A DNA stretch of 64,000 bases from Carnobacterium maltaromaticum DSM 20342 (GTDB lineage: Bacteria > Bacillota > Bacilli > Lactobacillales > Carnobacteriaceae), in contig NZ_JQMX01000001.1 of assembly GCF_000744945.1 (NCBI RefSeq), positions 1,674,001 to 1,738,000 of the forward strand, given 5' to 3'. The translations under genes and the position numbers were made by a program. Under the pieces are notes generated by a model that was not told where the DNA came from, made no database searches, and was given only the letters and a program-made list of their open reading frames with translations. Below are positions 15,951-24,541 of this stretch, one piece after another. Each line of letters starts with the position of its first letter. Positions within the stretch are counted from its first letter, which is position 1.

Positions 15951-16087
15951 AGCCCGCACTCCCCTATACTATATTTTAAAACCATCGTTGCCATTCCCTC
16001 ATTTACTAGTATACTCCTTTTTCTAACATTATTAAAAAAAATTGTTTTCTTACTCACTATTTATTCTGTGAAAACAAGCACATATAC

Positions 16088-16138
16088 TAGACACATTTTA
16101 TCAAAAAAGCTATAATATGAAACATGACAGACTGTCAT
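16088..16138 (+). promoter_or_regulatory. Promoter with palindromic operator upstream of the efflux operon
   Basis: TAGACA (16088-16093), 17-base spacer and TATAAT (16111-16116) are followed at the start-site region by a perfect inverted repeat, ATGACAG-A-CTGTCAT (16124-16138). A dimeric repressor bound there would block initiation. No regulator gene is adjacent. A second TATAAT at 16203-16208 has only a weak -35. Confidence 0.65.
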
Positions 16139-16245
16139 TATCTAACTATATAAGAGTCTTTAAATCAGACTAAAGTCCCTTAAGTACTAAGATGATACAT
16201 GTTATAATGCGAAAGTAGAATTTAGTTAAAGGAAGGATGAATCAT

Positions 16246-17106
16246 ATGAACTGGAAAAAAATAATTGGGTGGTTAATTGCTCTTGCTGCCTTAGGATTTA
16301 TTGGATTTAGTGTTTTTGGACCAAAAGAGAAAGCAAAAGCACCGACAGTAGAAACCACCACTGTCAAAGAGGAAAACATTGTTGAAACACTTTCGACAAC
16401 TGGAACTTTACAACCCAATGCCACACAAAATGGCTTCGGAACTGGTTTAGTTAGTGAAGTTAATTTTGCCGTTGGCGATAAAGTTGCAAAAGATGATGTC
16501 ATTGTTCGTTACCTTGATGGAACCACAATCACAGCAACAATTGACGGGACGATTACAGCCTTAAATGTAAAAAAAGATCAAGTTGATTTAAATACTCAAA
16601 CTGGACAGCCAAGTGTCACAATTGATGATTTAGGCAATTTAAAAGTAGCTATTTTATTATCAAAATCTGATGCTAACTTAGTCAAAGTTGACCAACCAGT
16701 AACTCTTACTAGTGGAAATACAACTTATACTGGGAAAGTTAGTGCACTAGATCCAGTTGCAACCACAACCACTGGCGCAACAGGAGCAACAACAGCATTA
16801 GGTGGAACCATTACCTTCGATACTCCGCCAACAGGTTTATTTGCTGGATTTGAGATCGATGCTGATATTACAACAAATACTGCTGAAAATGCCTTAACAA
16901 TGCCTATTGAAACGTTGGTATATGATAAAGAAAATAAACCTTACGTCTACATTGTTAAAAATGATAAAGCTAAAAAAGTTGAAATTGAAACAGGTATTCA
17001 ATCCGATACTAAAGTTCAAATTATTAAAGGCTTAGAAAAAGGCCAAAAAGTCATTATTTCTCCTGCAGATAGTTTGAAAAATGGCACAGCCGTCACCGTA
17101 AAATAG
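16246..17106 (+). CDS. Membrane fusion protein of a MacAB-like ABC exporter
   Basis: 286-residue adaptor linking the exporter to the cell surface. N-terminal anchor at about 7-23, then a biotinyl/lipoyl-like beta domain (SEVNFAVGDKV...DGTITALNV), a beta-barrel region and a C-terminal domain ending in KGLEKGQKVIIS. The coiled-coil hairpin usually inserted between the two lipoyl halves appears absent, which makes this a compact version of MacA/YknX. ATG at 16246 has AAGGAAGG 9 bases upstream. First gene of a three-gene operon with the ATPase (15 bp after) and permease. Confidence 0.88.
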   Translation: MNWKKIIGWLIALAALGFIGFSVFGPKEKAKAPTVETTTVKEENIVETLSTTGTLQPNATQNGFGTGLVSEVNFAVGDKVAKDDVIVRYLDGTTITATIDGTITALNVKKDQVDLNTQTGQPSVTIDDLGNLKVAILLSKSDANLVKVDQPVTLTSGNTTYTGKVSALDPVATTTTGATGATTALGGTITFDTPPTGLFAGFEIDADITTNTAENALTMPIETLVYDKENKPYVYIVKNDKAKKVEIETGIQSDTKVQIIKGLEKGQKVIISPADSLKNGTAVTVK

Positions 17107-17121
17107 AATGGAGTGAGCAAA

Positions 17122-17814
17122 ATGATTGATTTAAAAGATATTGTTAAAATCTATCGTACCGGTGGCGAAGAACTTGTTGCACTAAAAGAAATCTCTTTGC
17201 ATATTGCGGAAGGCGAATTCACTTCTATTATGGGACCAAGTGGTTCAGGTAAATCGACGATGATGAACATTCTTGGTTTATTAGACCGCTTTGATAGTGG
17301 TACCTATATTTTAAATGGCCAAAACGTAACTGGTTTAAGCGACAATGAAAGTGCTCATGTTAGAAATAAAGAAATTGGCTTTGTTTTCCAATCTTTTAAT
17401 CTAATGCCACGTATGACGATTTTAGAAAATGTAGAATTACCAATGGTTTATGCTGGAATTCCAGCTAAAGAACGCAAAGAAAGAGCACTGAAAGCTTTAG
17501 ATCGAGTTGGCTTAAGTGATCGGGTTAAGCATCGTCCAAATGAAATTTCTGGTGGTCAAAAACAACGGGTTGCGATTGCTCGTGCGATTGTAAATACTCC
17601 AGCTGTTTTAATGGCTGACGAACCAACAGGAAACTTAGATTCTAAAACAACTCTAGAAATTATGCGTATTTTCCAAGAGTTGAATGCTGAAGGAACAACA
17701 ATCGTAATGGTTACCCATGAGCCCGAAGTAGCTGCCTACACAAAACGAATTGTCTCCTTTAGAGATGGTGAAATTCAAGATGATCAGCCCCAAATAAATC
17801 AAAAACTAGTCTAA
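17122..17814 (+). CDS. ABC transporter ATPase, MacB/LolD family
   Basis: 230-residue nucleotide-binding subunit with Walker A GPSGSGKST, Q-loop VFQSFNLMPRMT, signature SGGQKQR, Walker B VLMADEPTGNLDS and switch His in VTHEP. The QSFNLMPRMT and DEPTGNLDS forms are typical of the MacB-type mechanotransmission exporters. ATG at 17122 with GGAG 8 bases before it is preferred to the in-frame GTG at 17113. Confidence 0.95.
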   Translation: MIDLKDIVKIYRTGGEELVALKEISLHIAEGEFTSIMGPSGSGKSTMMNILGLLDRFDSGTYILNGQNVTGLSDNESAHVRNKEIGFVFQSFNLMPRMTILENVELPMVYAGIPAKERKERALKALDRVGLSDRVKHRPNEISGGQKQRVAIARAIVNTPAVLMADEPTGNLDSKTTLEIMRIFQELNAEGTTIVMVTHEPEVAAYTKRIVSFRDGEIQDDQPQINQKLV

Positions 17815-17829
17815 GAAAGGAGAGCTTTT

Positions 17830-19056
17830 ATGAATATCAAAGAAAATTTTAAAATGGCTTTGGATAGCATTTTTGCCAATAAAATGCGCTCCTTTCTAAC
17901 GATGCTAGGAATTATTATTGGGATTGCTTCGGTAATTGCCATCTTAGCTGTCGGAAATGGAGCAACAAGTGAAATTACAGGAACCTTTGATGATTTAGGT
18001 GCTTCAACTATTTCATTAAGTGTTGATAACAAAGCAACAAAAGGTGACTACTTAACAAATGCTGATATTCAAGCATTGAAAAATGGAATCCCTAAAATAG
18101 AACGGATTTCACCTGATAAAAATCTAACGGGAACCTTGAGTACAGGTGATGAAAATCGAATGGCCATTGCCTTTGGTGGAACTCCCGATATACAATATGT
18201 CAACCAGGCTATGGATAAAACAATTGTATATGGTCGTTTCTTTAATCAAAACGAATACCAAGATAGTAAAAATGTTACTGTAATTAGTGAAGATACCGCT
18301 GCGGCTCTCTTCAATGGACGCAAAGATGTTGTAGGGGAAACAGTCAACTTAACCACTCAAGGCGGAACAAATCTCAGCTTGAAGGTTATCGGTGTTGTCA
18401 AAGGAACTTTCAGTAAAATGCAAGGCTCTTTCGATACTTCTAGCATGCCTGTTTACTTGGCTATGCCAATTACAACTATGGCAAAATTAGATTCTTCAGC
18501 AACTAATTTTACAAGTTTAACAATTCAAGTTGCAGATAAAAACGATATTGAATCTGTCTCTAAACAAATGGTTCGTTTACTAGAAACACGCCATGACGCC
18601 GTTGGAAAAGACTTATATACAGCTACTAACTTCTTACAAGCACTAGACCAAGTCAATAATGTCTTAGGACTATTTATTAACTTTATCGCTGCTGTTGCTG
18701 GTATAGCACTATTAGTCGGTGGAATTGGTGTTATGAATATCATGCTTGTTTCTGTTACAGAACGAACTAGGGAAATTGGAACCCGTAAAGCTCTTGGAGC
18801 AACAACTAATACTATTCTTTTCCAATTTCTAATGGAATCAGTTATTCTTTCCTTAATAGGAGGAATCATCGGATTGATTTTAGGTATTCTATTAGCCAAT
18901 GGTGTTGCTGGAGTATTAAATATTGTCCCAAGGATTACACCAGGTGCCATTTTACTAGTCTTACTCTTCTCAAGTGCTGTCGGTGTATTCTTCGGAATTT
19001 ACCCAGCTAGAAAAGCTGCTAAACTAGATCCAATCGAAGCTTTACGTTATGAATAA
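17830..19056 (+). CDS. ABC transporter permease, MacB-like (FtsX fold)
   Basis: 408 residues with the MacB topology: one N-terminal membrane helix (about 15-40), a large extracellular region (about 45-275, the MacB core domain), then three membrane helices. The motif GIGVMNIMLVSVTERTREIG with TRKALGA before the last helices is diagnostic. AAAGGAGAG precedes the ATG. With the adaptor and ATPase it should export peptides, lipids or drugs; related Gram-positive systems (YknXYZ) protect against toxic peptides. Substrate unknown. Confidence 0.93.
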   Translation: MNIKENFKMALDSIFANKMRSFLTMLGIIIGIASVIAILAVGNGATSEITGTFDDLGASTISLSVDNKATKGDYLTNADIQALKNGIPKIERISPDKNLTGTLSTGDENRMAIAFGGTPDIQYVNQAMDKTIVYGRFFNQNEYQDSKNVTVISEDTAAALFNGRKDVVGETVNLTTQGGTNLSLKVIGVVKGTFSKMQGSFDTSSMPVYLAMPITTMAKLDSSATNFTSLTIQVADKNDIESVSKQMVRLLETRHDAVGKDLYTATNFLQALDQVNNVLGLFINFIAAVAGIALLVGGIGVMNIMLVSVTERTREIGTRKALGATTNTILFQFLMESVILSLIGGIIGLILGILLANGVAGVLNIVPRITPGAILLVLLFSSAVGVFFGIYPARKAAKLDPIEALRYE

Positions 19057-19057
19057 A

Positions 19058-19110
19058 AATAGCAGAAAAGGGTAAGAAGTTTTTAACTTCTTACCCTTTT
19101 CTGCTATTTT
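19058..19110 (+). terminator. Terminator of the MacAB-like operon
   Basis: Long perfect stem AAATAGCAGAAAAGGGTAAG / CTTACCCTTTTCTGCTATTT with T-run. Confidence 0.9.
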
Positions 19111-19210
19111 AAAAGATAATTTGTACATTTTTCAATTTTGCTTAAACTCTGGAAAGATATCATTGCAACTATATTATCTGATCATAGAACACTTTTAAAT
19201 TATTAACTGA

Positions 19211-19993
19211 CTAAAAGCTATCAAAACTACCTTGTGTTCTTTCTTTTTTCAAAAGTATATTAAATATTAATATACCTACTACTAGCCATAATGAACATAC
19301 ACAGATATAAATAATAAATAGATAGCTATCAAATACCCCTATTGAAAATAAATTTCTACTTATATCAATCCCTGAAGTAAAAGGTATTATATAGATATAA
19401 TTAGGTAAATTTAATATAAGTGTATTTGATAAAAACAGTAAAATTGCAGAAACAATCGATACAAATTGTCCGATGCTTTTTTCTTTTAAAGCAAAGCCTG
19501 CAAGAATTAACCCAACACCGTACATTCCGATGATAGACGGTATTGTGAGTACTATTGAAAGAAGAATAAATGGAATATGTGTAAATTCTATATATCCAAT
19601 GACTAATGAGATTAGGCAAGCAAAAAACAATACAATAATACTTTCTATTATAGAAACTAAAACAGAAAAAAATGAAAGTACAGGATAAGGAATAATTCCC
19701 TGTAATTTTACCTCTAGCATACCAGATTTAGCATCACCAACTATTATTGATGATGAATAGCTGAGGGCTATATTGGAAACAGTCCAAAAAATGTACCCAA
19801 TGAGTAATAATATAGGTCCGTCACTAATTTGAACGTTATAGAAATCAGAAAAATTGGAAGCATCATTAAATATTATTATACCAAGGTACAATGCCAAAAA
19901 TGTAATAATGTCTGATATAATACTTTTTCGGTATCGAAATAAAATTATGACATCTGCTTTCATGGTTCCAATAATTGAATAAAGAAACTTCAT
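19211..19993 (-). CDS. ABC-2 type permease
   Basis: 260 residues, six predicted membrane segments, an amphipathic first stretch (MKADVIILFRYRKSIISDII) and the layout of ABC-2 export permeases. It overlaps the upstream ATPase gene by 4 bp, so the two form one exporter. Codon use is very AT-rich, more so than neighbouring core genes, as in acquired DNA. The substrate cannot be told; such pairs often serve peptide export or immunity. Confidence 0.82.
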   Translation of the reverse strand: MKFLYSIIGTMKADVIILFRYRKSIISDIITFLALYLGIIIFNDASNFSDFYNVQISDGPILLLIGYIFWTVSNIALSYSSSIIVGDAKSGMLEVKLQGIIPYPVLSFFSVLVSIIESIIVLFFACLISLVIGYIEFTHIPFILLSIVLTIPSIIGMYGVGLILAGFALKEKSIGQFVSIVSAILLFLSNTLILNLPNYIYIIPFTSGIDISRNLFSIGVFDSYLFIIYICVCSLWLVVGILIFNILLKKERTQGSFDSF

Positions 19994-20658
19994 AAATTTC
20001 CTTCTCCTTTCATTATAATAGTTTTGCTTTTGTTAACATATATTTCTTCTCCCATTAATTTTTTTTTGATGTCTTGATCATGTGAAACCAGAATAATTTT
20101 CTGTTTTTTTTCATTATTTATTTTAATTAAAATATCTTCTAACAGGCCTAAATTGTATGTGTCCAATCCAACTGAAGGTTCATCCAGAAGGAGTACTTTA
20201 CAATTTGAACAAAAGGCTGATAATAAATGAATTTTCCTTTTTTGGCCGGTAGATAATTCCTCTACTCTTTTATCTAAAATTTCTGTTGCATCAAACAAAG
20301 TAGCATAATATTTTAGTCTATTTGTAATCACTTCTTTTTTAGAACCTTTTAATGAACATAGATAATAAATATTTTCTCTACCTGTCAATTTGTAGGTCAT
20401 CCCTCTTTCTGTTGCAGGCATGTAATAGCAATTTTCTTTACTCCACTTAAAATAATTGACATTACTCTCAATTTGAAATTCACCAGAATCTACCATTAAT
20501 ATTCCAGAAATTATTTTCATTAAGGTAGATTTTCCTGTACCATTTTCTCCGGTAATAAATGCAATAAGCTGATTATCAAAATCAATCATTAAATTTTGTT
20601 GATAAAAAAATATATTTTTCCTAAAACTTTTTGTTAAGTTAATAATATTTAGTTTCAT
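19990..20658 (-). CDS. ABC transporter ATPase partner of the ABC-2 permease
   Basis: 222 residues with Walker A GENGTGKST, signature LSTGQKRK, Walker B KVLLLDEPSVGLD and switch His in SHDQD. ATG at 20656-20658 follows GAGGAGG; an in-frame ATG 60 bases upstream lacks an RBS. AT-rich like its partner. Upstream DNA to 20828 holds only promoter-like AT-rich sequence. Confidence 0.88.
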   Translation of the reverse strand: MKLNIINLTKSFRKNIFFYQQNLMIDFDNQLIAFITGENGTGKSTLMKIISGILMVDSGEFQIESNVNYFKWSKENCYYMPATERGMTYKLTGRENIYYLCSLKGSKKEVITNRLKYYATLFDATEILDKRVEELSTGQKRKIHLLSAFCSNCKVLLLDEPSVGLDTYNLGLLEDILIKINNEKKQKIILVSHDQDIKKKLMGEEIYVNKSKTIIMKGEGNL

Positions 20659-20828
20659 AAATCCTCCTCTGGTAAAAGATTGTATATATACATTTCTGCT
20701 AGTAGATATTTTTTTCATTACAACATAATTAAGTATATTTAGATATGCGACAAATTTATGATAATATTTAAAAGCATCAGTCTCAGTGACTAAACAATAT
20801 AGTCCAACTATTAGATTTGTTTATTAAT

Positions 20829-21111
20829 TCACAATGTTTCAGCAAGAAGAACTATAAAAATATAGTAGGGTCCTAGATATTCATCCATAATTGAGAACAA
20901 TTTACTGTTGAATGGTATTATTTTGTAATTACTTTTGATAAGTAATAACTCTCTATTTGAACTATTCTCTAACTCAAGAATAATTGAATTGTTTAATCAT
21001 CAGCTCTTTTCTAATTAAAATATTTAAATCATTACGAGTTGCAACATCTACAGATTAAATTTCTTCAAAGGAATATTTATGTTCTTCTTCCATTGAACTT
21101 AGAAGTAGCAT
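20829..21111 (-). pseudogene. Decayed regulator fragment, Mga-like HTH region
   Basis: Reading from the ATG at 21111 gives MLLLSSMEEEHKYSFEEI, an in-frame TAA, then SVDVATRNDLNILIRKEL; a +1 shift near 20985 resumes with IILELENSSNRELLLIKSN and runs to TGA at 20829. The two parts join into one helix-turn-helix-like protein start, resembling Mga-type regulators of Gram-positives (moderate certainty). One stop and one frameshift, and no C-terminal domains, mean it is dead. It may once have governed the ABC pair beside it. Confidence 0.5.
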
Positions 21112-21426
21112 ATATTTAAAAATCAAAATTTAAAGGTAAATTAAAATCTACAACTGGCATTGAAAGACTCTTTTCTCATTTATTTTGTATTTTTCAATTA
21201 AGCCACCTTTCTTATTGTCTATTTAATATATCTGAAATTTCTAATAGAAAATAGCATTTTGATTTCAAAAAATAATTAAATAAACAAAATCATTTTATAA
21301 TCAAAAAACCATCAACTGTTAATTAAATTATAATCCTTCTTTTTATTTTGTCAATTAACTTTTTCAAATTTAACTAAATATCTTGGATACATTTTATTAG
21401 AGCCCTTAAATTTTTCAAAACATTTG
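21112..21426. other. AT-rich intergenic DNA, no gene seen
   Basis: Stops occur in all frames and no RBS-supported ORF is present. Probably further decayed sequence of the same island. Confidence 0.5.
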
Positions 21427-21484
21427 AAAAATAGGAAAATCCCCACAAAGTAAATAGATACTTTGCAGGGATTTTCCTATTTTT
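21427..21484 (-). terminator. Terminator of tcyP
   Basis: Long stem AAAAATAGGAAAATCCC / GGGATTTTCCTATTTTT with one mismatch, continued by AAAGTA/TACTTT; T-run on the minus strand. Confidence 0.85.
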
Positions 21485-21527
21485 CTGCCAGAGTTTAATG
21501 GCTCAAAAGAGCTTTTTACACTCTATT

Positions 21528-22919
21528 CTATATTGAAGATTCGATTACTGCTGCTTCATCATTTAAAACTGTTTCATCAAATTCTTTAATTCTTTTTGAT
21601 GTTACAATTCCAGCAATCATGCTATCACTAACGTTAACTAGCGTTCTTGCCATATCAATTAATGGCTCTACTGAAATAACTAACCCTACAATAGCAATTG
21701 GTAAATTCAATGAACCAAGTACGATTAATGAAGCAAAAGTTGCTCCACCACCAACACCAGCTACACCAAATGAACTAATCGTTACAACAGCAATGATAGT
21801 TAAAATATACAGCGGACTGAACACATCAATTCCGACTGTTGGAGCAACAATAGCTGCTAACATAGCTGGATAAACACCAGCACATCCGTTTTGACCAATG
21901 GTAGCACCAAAACTTGCAGCGAAGTTAGCACTTGCTTCATCAACACCTAAAGCTTTTGTTTGTGTTTCAATGTTTAAAGGAATTGCTCCAGCACTTGAGC
22001 GTGAAGTAAAAGCAAAACCTAAAACTGTTGAAGCTTTTTTAATGTAGCTTAAAGGATTAACTTTAACTACCAACAAAATTAATAAATGCATAATAAAGAC
22101 TACTGCTAAAGCTGAGTACGAAGCCAAAACAAACTTACCTAAATTCCAAATTGCTCGTACATCACTTGTTGCTGTTACTTTAATCATTAATGCTAAAATT
22201 CCATAAGGTGTTAAACGTAAAACTAACGTAACAATACGCATTACAATTTTATATAAACTATTAATCAACTTAGCGAAAAATTCGCCCGTCTCTGGATCTT
22301 TTTTATTGACTCCCATATAAGCAATTCCGATAAATGCTGAGAAGATGACAACAGCAATCGTACTTGTTGAACGACTTCCTGATAAATCAGCAAAGACATT
22401 TGTTGGAATAAAACTAACTACTTGTTCTGGGATACTTAAATTTTCTACTGCTTCTTGACGCTCACCTAACGCTTCAATTCTAGCCGTTTCAGCCTCGCCT
22501 TGGACAAATGTTGCACCATCCAAATTAAATATAAACACACTTAAAATTCCAATGAGTGCTGCTACTGCTGTTGTTGCTAATAATGTTCCAATCACGGTGA
22601 AACTAATTTTACCTAAATTCTTCGATACACCCAACTTAGTAAATGCACCTACAATTGAAACAAAAATTAGTGGCATAACTAACATTTGTAGCAATGAAAC
22701 ATATCCATTCCCAACAATGTTAATCCAACTAATAGCTCCAATCGTCACTTCACTTTCTGCACCTAAAATGACTTGGATTATGGCACCTAATACGATCCCT
22801 GCTCCTAACGCTGAGAAAACACGTGTCGAAAATTTCACATGTTTCTTTTGCATCCAATAAAAGCCATAAATAGCCGCTGCAAATAAAGCTAAAATAATAA
22901 TAATGTAAAGATTTGTCAT
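21528..22919 (-). CDS. tcyP: L-cystine / dicarboxylate-type symporter, TcyP-like
   Basis: 463-residue secondary transporter of the dicarboxylate/amino acid:cation symporter family. Conserved serine-rich re-entrant loop GFAFTSRSSAGAIPLNIET (about 305-325) and the later GVAGVGGGATFAS and NLPIAIVG blocks are those of TcyP (B. subtilis YhcL), the sodium-coupled cystine importer. The long N-terminal anchor before the transporter core is also like TcyP. GGGAGG precedes the ATG. Monocistronic with a strong terminator; the leader contains two hairpins. Confidence 0.85.
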   Translation of the reverse strand: MTNLYIIIILALFAAAIYGFYWMQKKHVKFSTRVFSALGAGIVLGAIIQVILGAESEVTIGAISWINIVGNGYVSLLQMLVMPLIFVSIVGAFTKLGVSKNLGKISFTVIGTLLATTAVAALIGILSVFIFNLDGATFVQGEAETARIEALGERQEAVENLSIPEQVVSFIPTNVFADLSGSRSTSTIAVVIFSAFIGIAYMGVNKKDPETGEFFAKLINSLYKIVMRIVTLVLRLTPYGILALMIKVTATSDVRAIWNLGKFVLASYSALAVVFIMHLLILLVVKVNPLSYIKKASTVLGFAFTSRSSAGAIPLNIETQTKALGVDEASANFAASFGATIGQNGCAGVYPAMLAAIVAPTVGIDVFSPLYILTIIAVVTISSFGVAGVGGGATFASLIVLGSLNLPIAIVGLVISVEPLIDMARTLVNVSDSMIAGIVTSKRIKEFDETVLNDEAAVIESSI

Positions 22920-22942
22920 AAATAAATCCTCCCTTTGTTTTG

Positions 22943-23017
22943 CTTTTCCTATGACGGGAAAAGACTATCATCATAAGAGTAAAGGTCTCAGACAAGTCGC
23001 TTTTTCCAACGCTTGTC
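22943..23017 (-). promoter_or_regulatory. Two hairpins in the tcyP leader
   Basis: CTTTTCC/GGAAAAG (22943-22963) and GACAAG/CTTGTC (22991-23017) lie just upstream of the RBS. No T-box, S-box or terminator T-run was recognised. Confidence 0.35.
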
Positions 23018-23110
23018 CTAAAAATGAGGATAAAAAAACATTTTTAGTGATTCAGTAATTTTACATTAAAAAAGTAAGTAACGCAATATAAATGCCTAAC
23101 TTTCTTTTAA

Positions 23111-23139
23111 TTGATTAAAATAACTCCTATTTTAATCAA
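23111..23139 (-). terminator. Terminator-like hairpin after the GGDEF gene
   Basis: TTGATTAAAAT/ATTTTAATCAA stem with a short AT-rich tail. Confidence 0.5.
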
Positions 23140-23168
23140 CTTTTTCACTTTATAAGCTAAATAAGTAC

Positions 23169-24296
23169 CTATTCTTTCCAATAACTAACTTGATTACGTC
23201 CTAACTCTTTAGCCTGATAAAGAGCCTTGTCCGCTTTCATATAAAATTCTCTTTGATTCTCTTTTCCTACAGAGCATGCCACACCTAATGAAATTGATAC
23301 TTTAATTCTTCGACCTTCATAATAAAAAGGATAGTTTGCTACAGCGTCACAAATTTCATTTGCTATTTTTAAAGTTTCTTCTAATGATTCATTTTCAATC
23401 AACAATGCAAATTCTTCCCCTCCAATTCTAAATACCCGATTTCCATAGTGTGTTACTGACATTTGTTTTAGCAGACTGGCTAACTCTACTAACACATAAT
23501 TACCTGCTAAATGTCCATACGTATCATTTACTTGTTTAAAATGATCAATATCAAAAAGAATCAGATTACACTGATACTTATTTTTTTCAACCTGTTGAAA
23601 AAGAACTGGATAAAGTTGATTAAATGCTTTTAAATTTCCTAATTTTGTTAGTTCATCTGTTAAATTATCCGCCATTGTTTGAAAAAAATGTTCGGATAAA
23701 TAAGCTAAATAGCGAACGCTAAAAAAAGTAATACTGCTAATAATAACAAAATTTAGATAGTCGGGTACCATGTAATCCAAAGAATAAACATGAACACCAT
23801 CAAAATTAATAAAATAAACAGCAAACCAAATTGGAATTACAAAAAGACAACTTAAAAAAAAGAGTTTAATTTGATTTCCCTTAACTAGTTTCTTCGTTAT
23901 AGCAACGGTCAAAAGAAAGACGCTAAAGGTAACGATATAAGCTACAGATACGAGTGTAATCCCATTAATAAAAAAGCTAAATACTCCTGCAAGAAAAACA
24001 GAAATAAAAGAAACACGAGCGCTAATAAAGATTGTTGGAAGCAAAATAATAACTAAGCGTAAATTACTATATAAATAGTAATAATTTTCTTTTTGCGACA
24101 TGTACAACAAATAAATTGAAAAAATACTCATTATTATCCCAGAGCTCAACTCAAGTAAATAATGATATTTTTTTTCAGTCATTTTTTCTTTCAAAGTAAC
24201 TCTAAAAATAGTTATCCACATAACTTGGATAAAAAATATGCCTAAAATTGATGTTGTCCCGGTAATATAAGGTTCCATTATTTTTAATAACTCCAT
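23169..24296 (-). CDS. Membrane GGDEF protein, putative diguanylate cyclase
   Basis: 375 residues: six or so membrane helices (about 10-205, a 5TM-LYT-like sensor) followed by a GGDEF domain. The active loop reads GGEEF, still compatible with activity, and upstream FDIDHFKQVNDTYGH is the metal-binding block; DELTKLGNLKAF marks the domain start. The inhibitory I-site RxxD, normally five residues before the loop, is missing (HYGN stands there). It would make c-di-GMP in response to an unknown signal. GAGG about 10 bases before the ATG. No EAL or PilZ gene is in the window. Confidence 0.9.
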   Translation of the reverse strand: MELLKIMEPYITGTTSILGIFFIQVMWITIFRVTLKEKMTEKKYHYLLELSSGIIMSIFSIYLLYMSQKENYYYLYSNLRLVIILLPTIFISARVSFISVFLAGVFSFFINGITLVSVAYIVTFSVFLLTVAITKKLVKGNQIKLFFLSCLFVIPIWFAVYFINFDGVHVYSLDYMVPDYLNFVIISSITFFSVRYLAYLSEHFFQTMADNLTDELTKLGNLKAFNQLYPVLFQQVEKNKYQCNLILFDIDHFKQVNDTYGHLAGNYVLVELASLLKQMSVTHYGNRVFRIGGEEFALLIENESLEETLKIANEICDAVANYPFYYEGRRIKVSISLGVACSVGKENQREFYMKADKALYQAKELGRNQVSYWKE

Positions 24297-24364
24297 TTAA
24301 GACACACCTCACATTCGTTTCAACTTTATTTTTTCTCTATTGTACCATTTCTACAATTACTTGT

Positions 24365-24486
24365 TTATAACAAGATGTAAGAAAATCCGTTTTGCTCAGA
24401 ATAAACTGAAGGCACTTGTTGAAGTTTAAGACAGAGCAGGTTTTTAGAACCTAATTATAACAAGGTGTAAAAAATCTAAATTGCTC
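24365..24486. repeat. Imperfect 33-bp direct repeat
   Basis: Copies at 24365-24397 and 24455-24486, both beginning TTATAACAAG and ending TTGCTC, 90 bp apart between the GGDEF gene and the glmS terminator. Confidence 0.6.
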
Positions 24487-24493
24487 TTACTAG

Positions 24494-24538
24494 AAAAAAA
24501 TAAGAACCCTTTTCAATAAAAAGGGTTCTTATTTTTAT
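24494..24538 (-). terminator. Terminator of glmS
   Basis: AAATAAGAACCCTTTT/AAAAGGGTTCTTATTT hairpin flanked by A- and T-runs. Confidence 0.88.
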
Positions 24539-24541
24539 GCT

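Noticed and set aside
22920..23168. T-box or SAM riboswitch before the cystine transporter
   Set aside because: The T-box sequence AGGGTGGNACCGCG and the S-box core are both missing.
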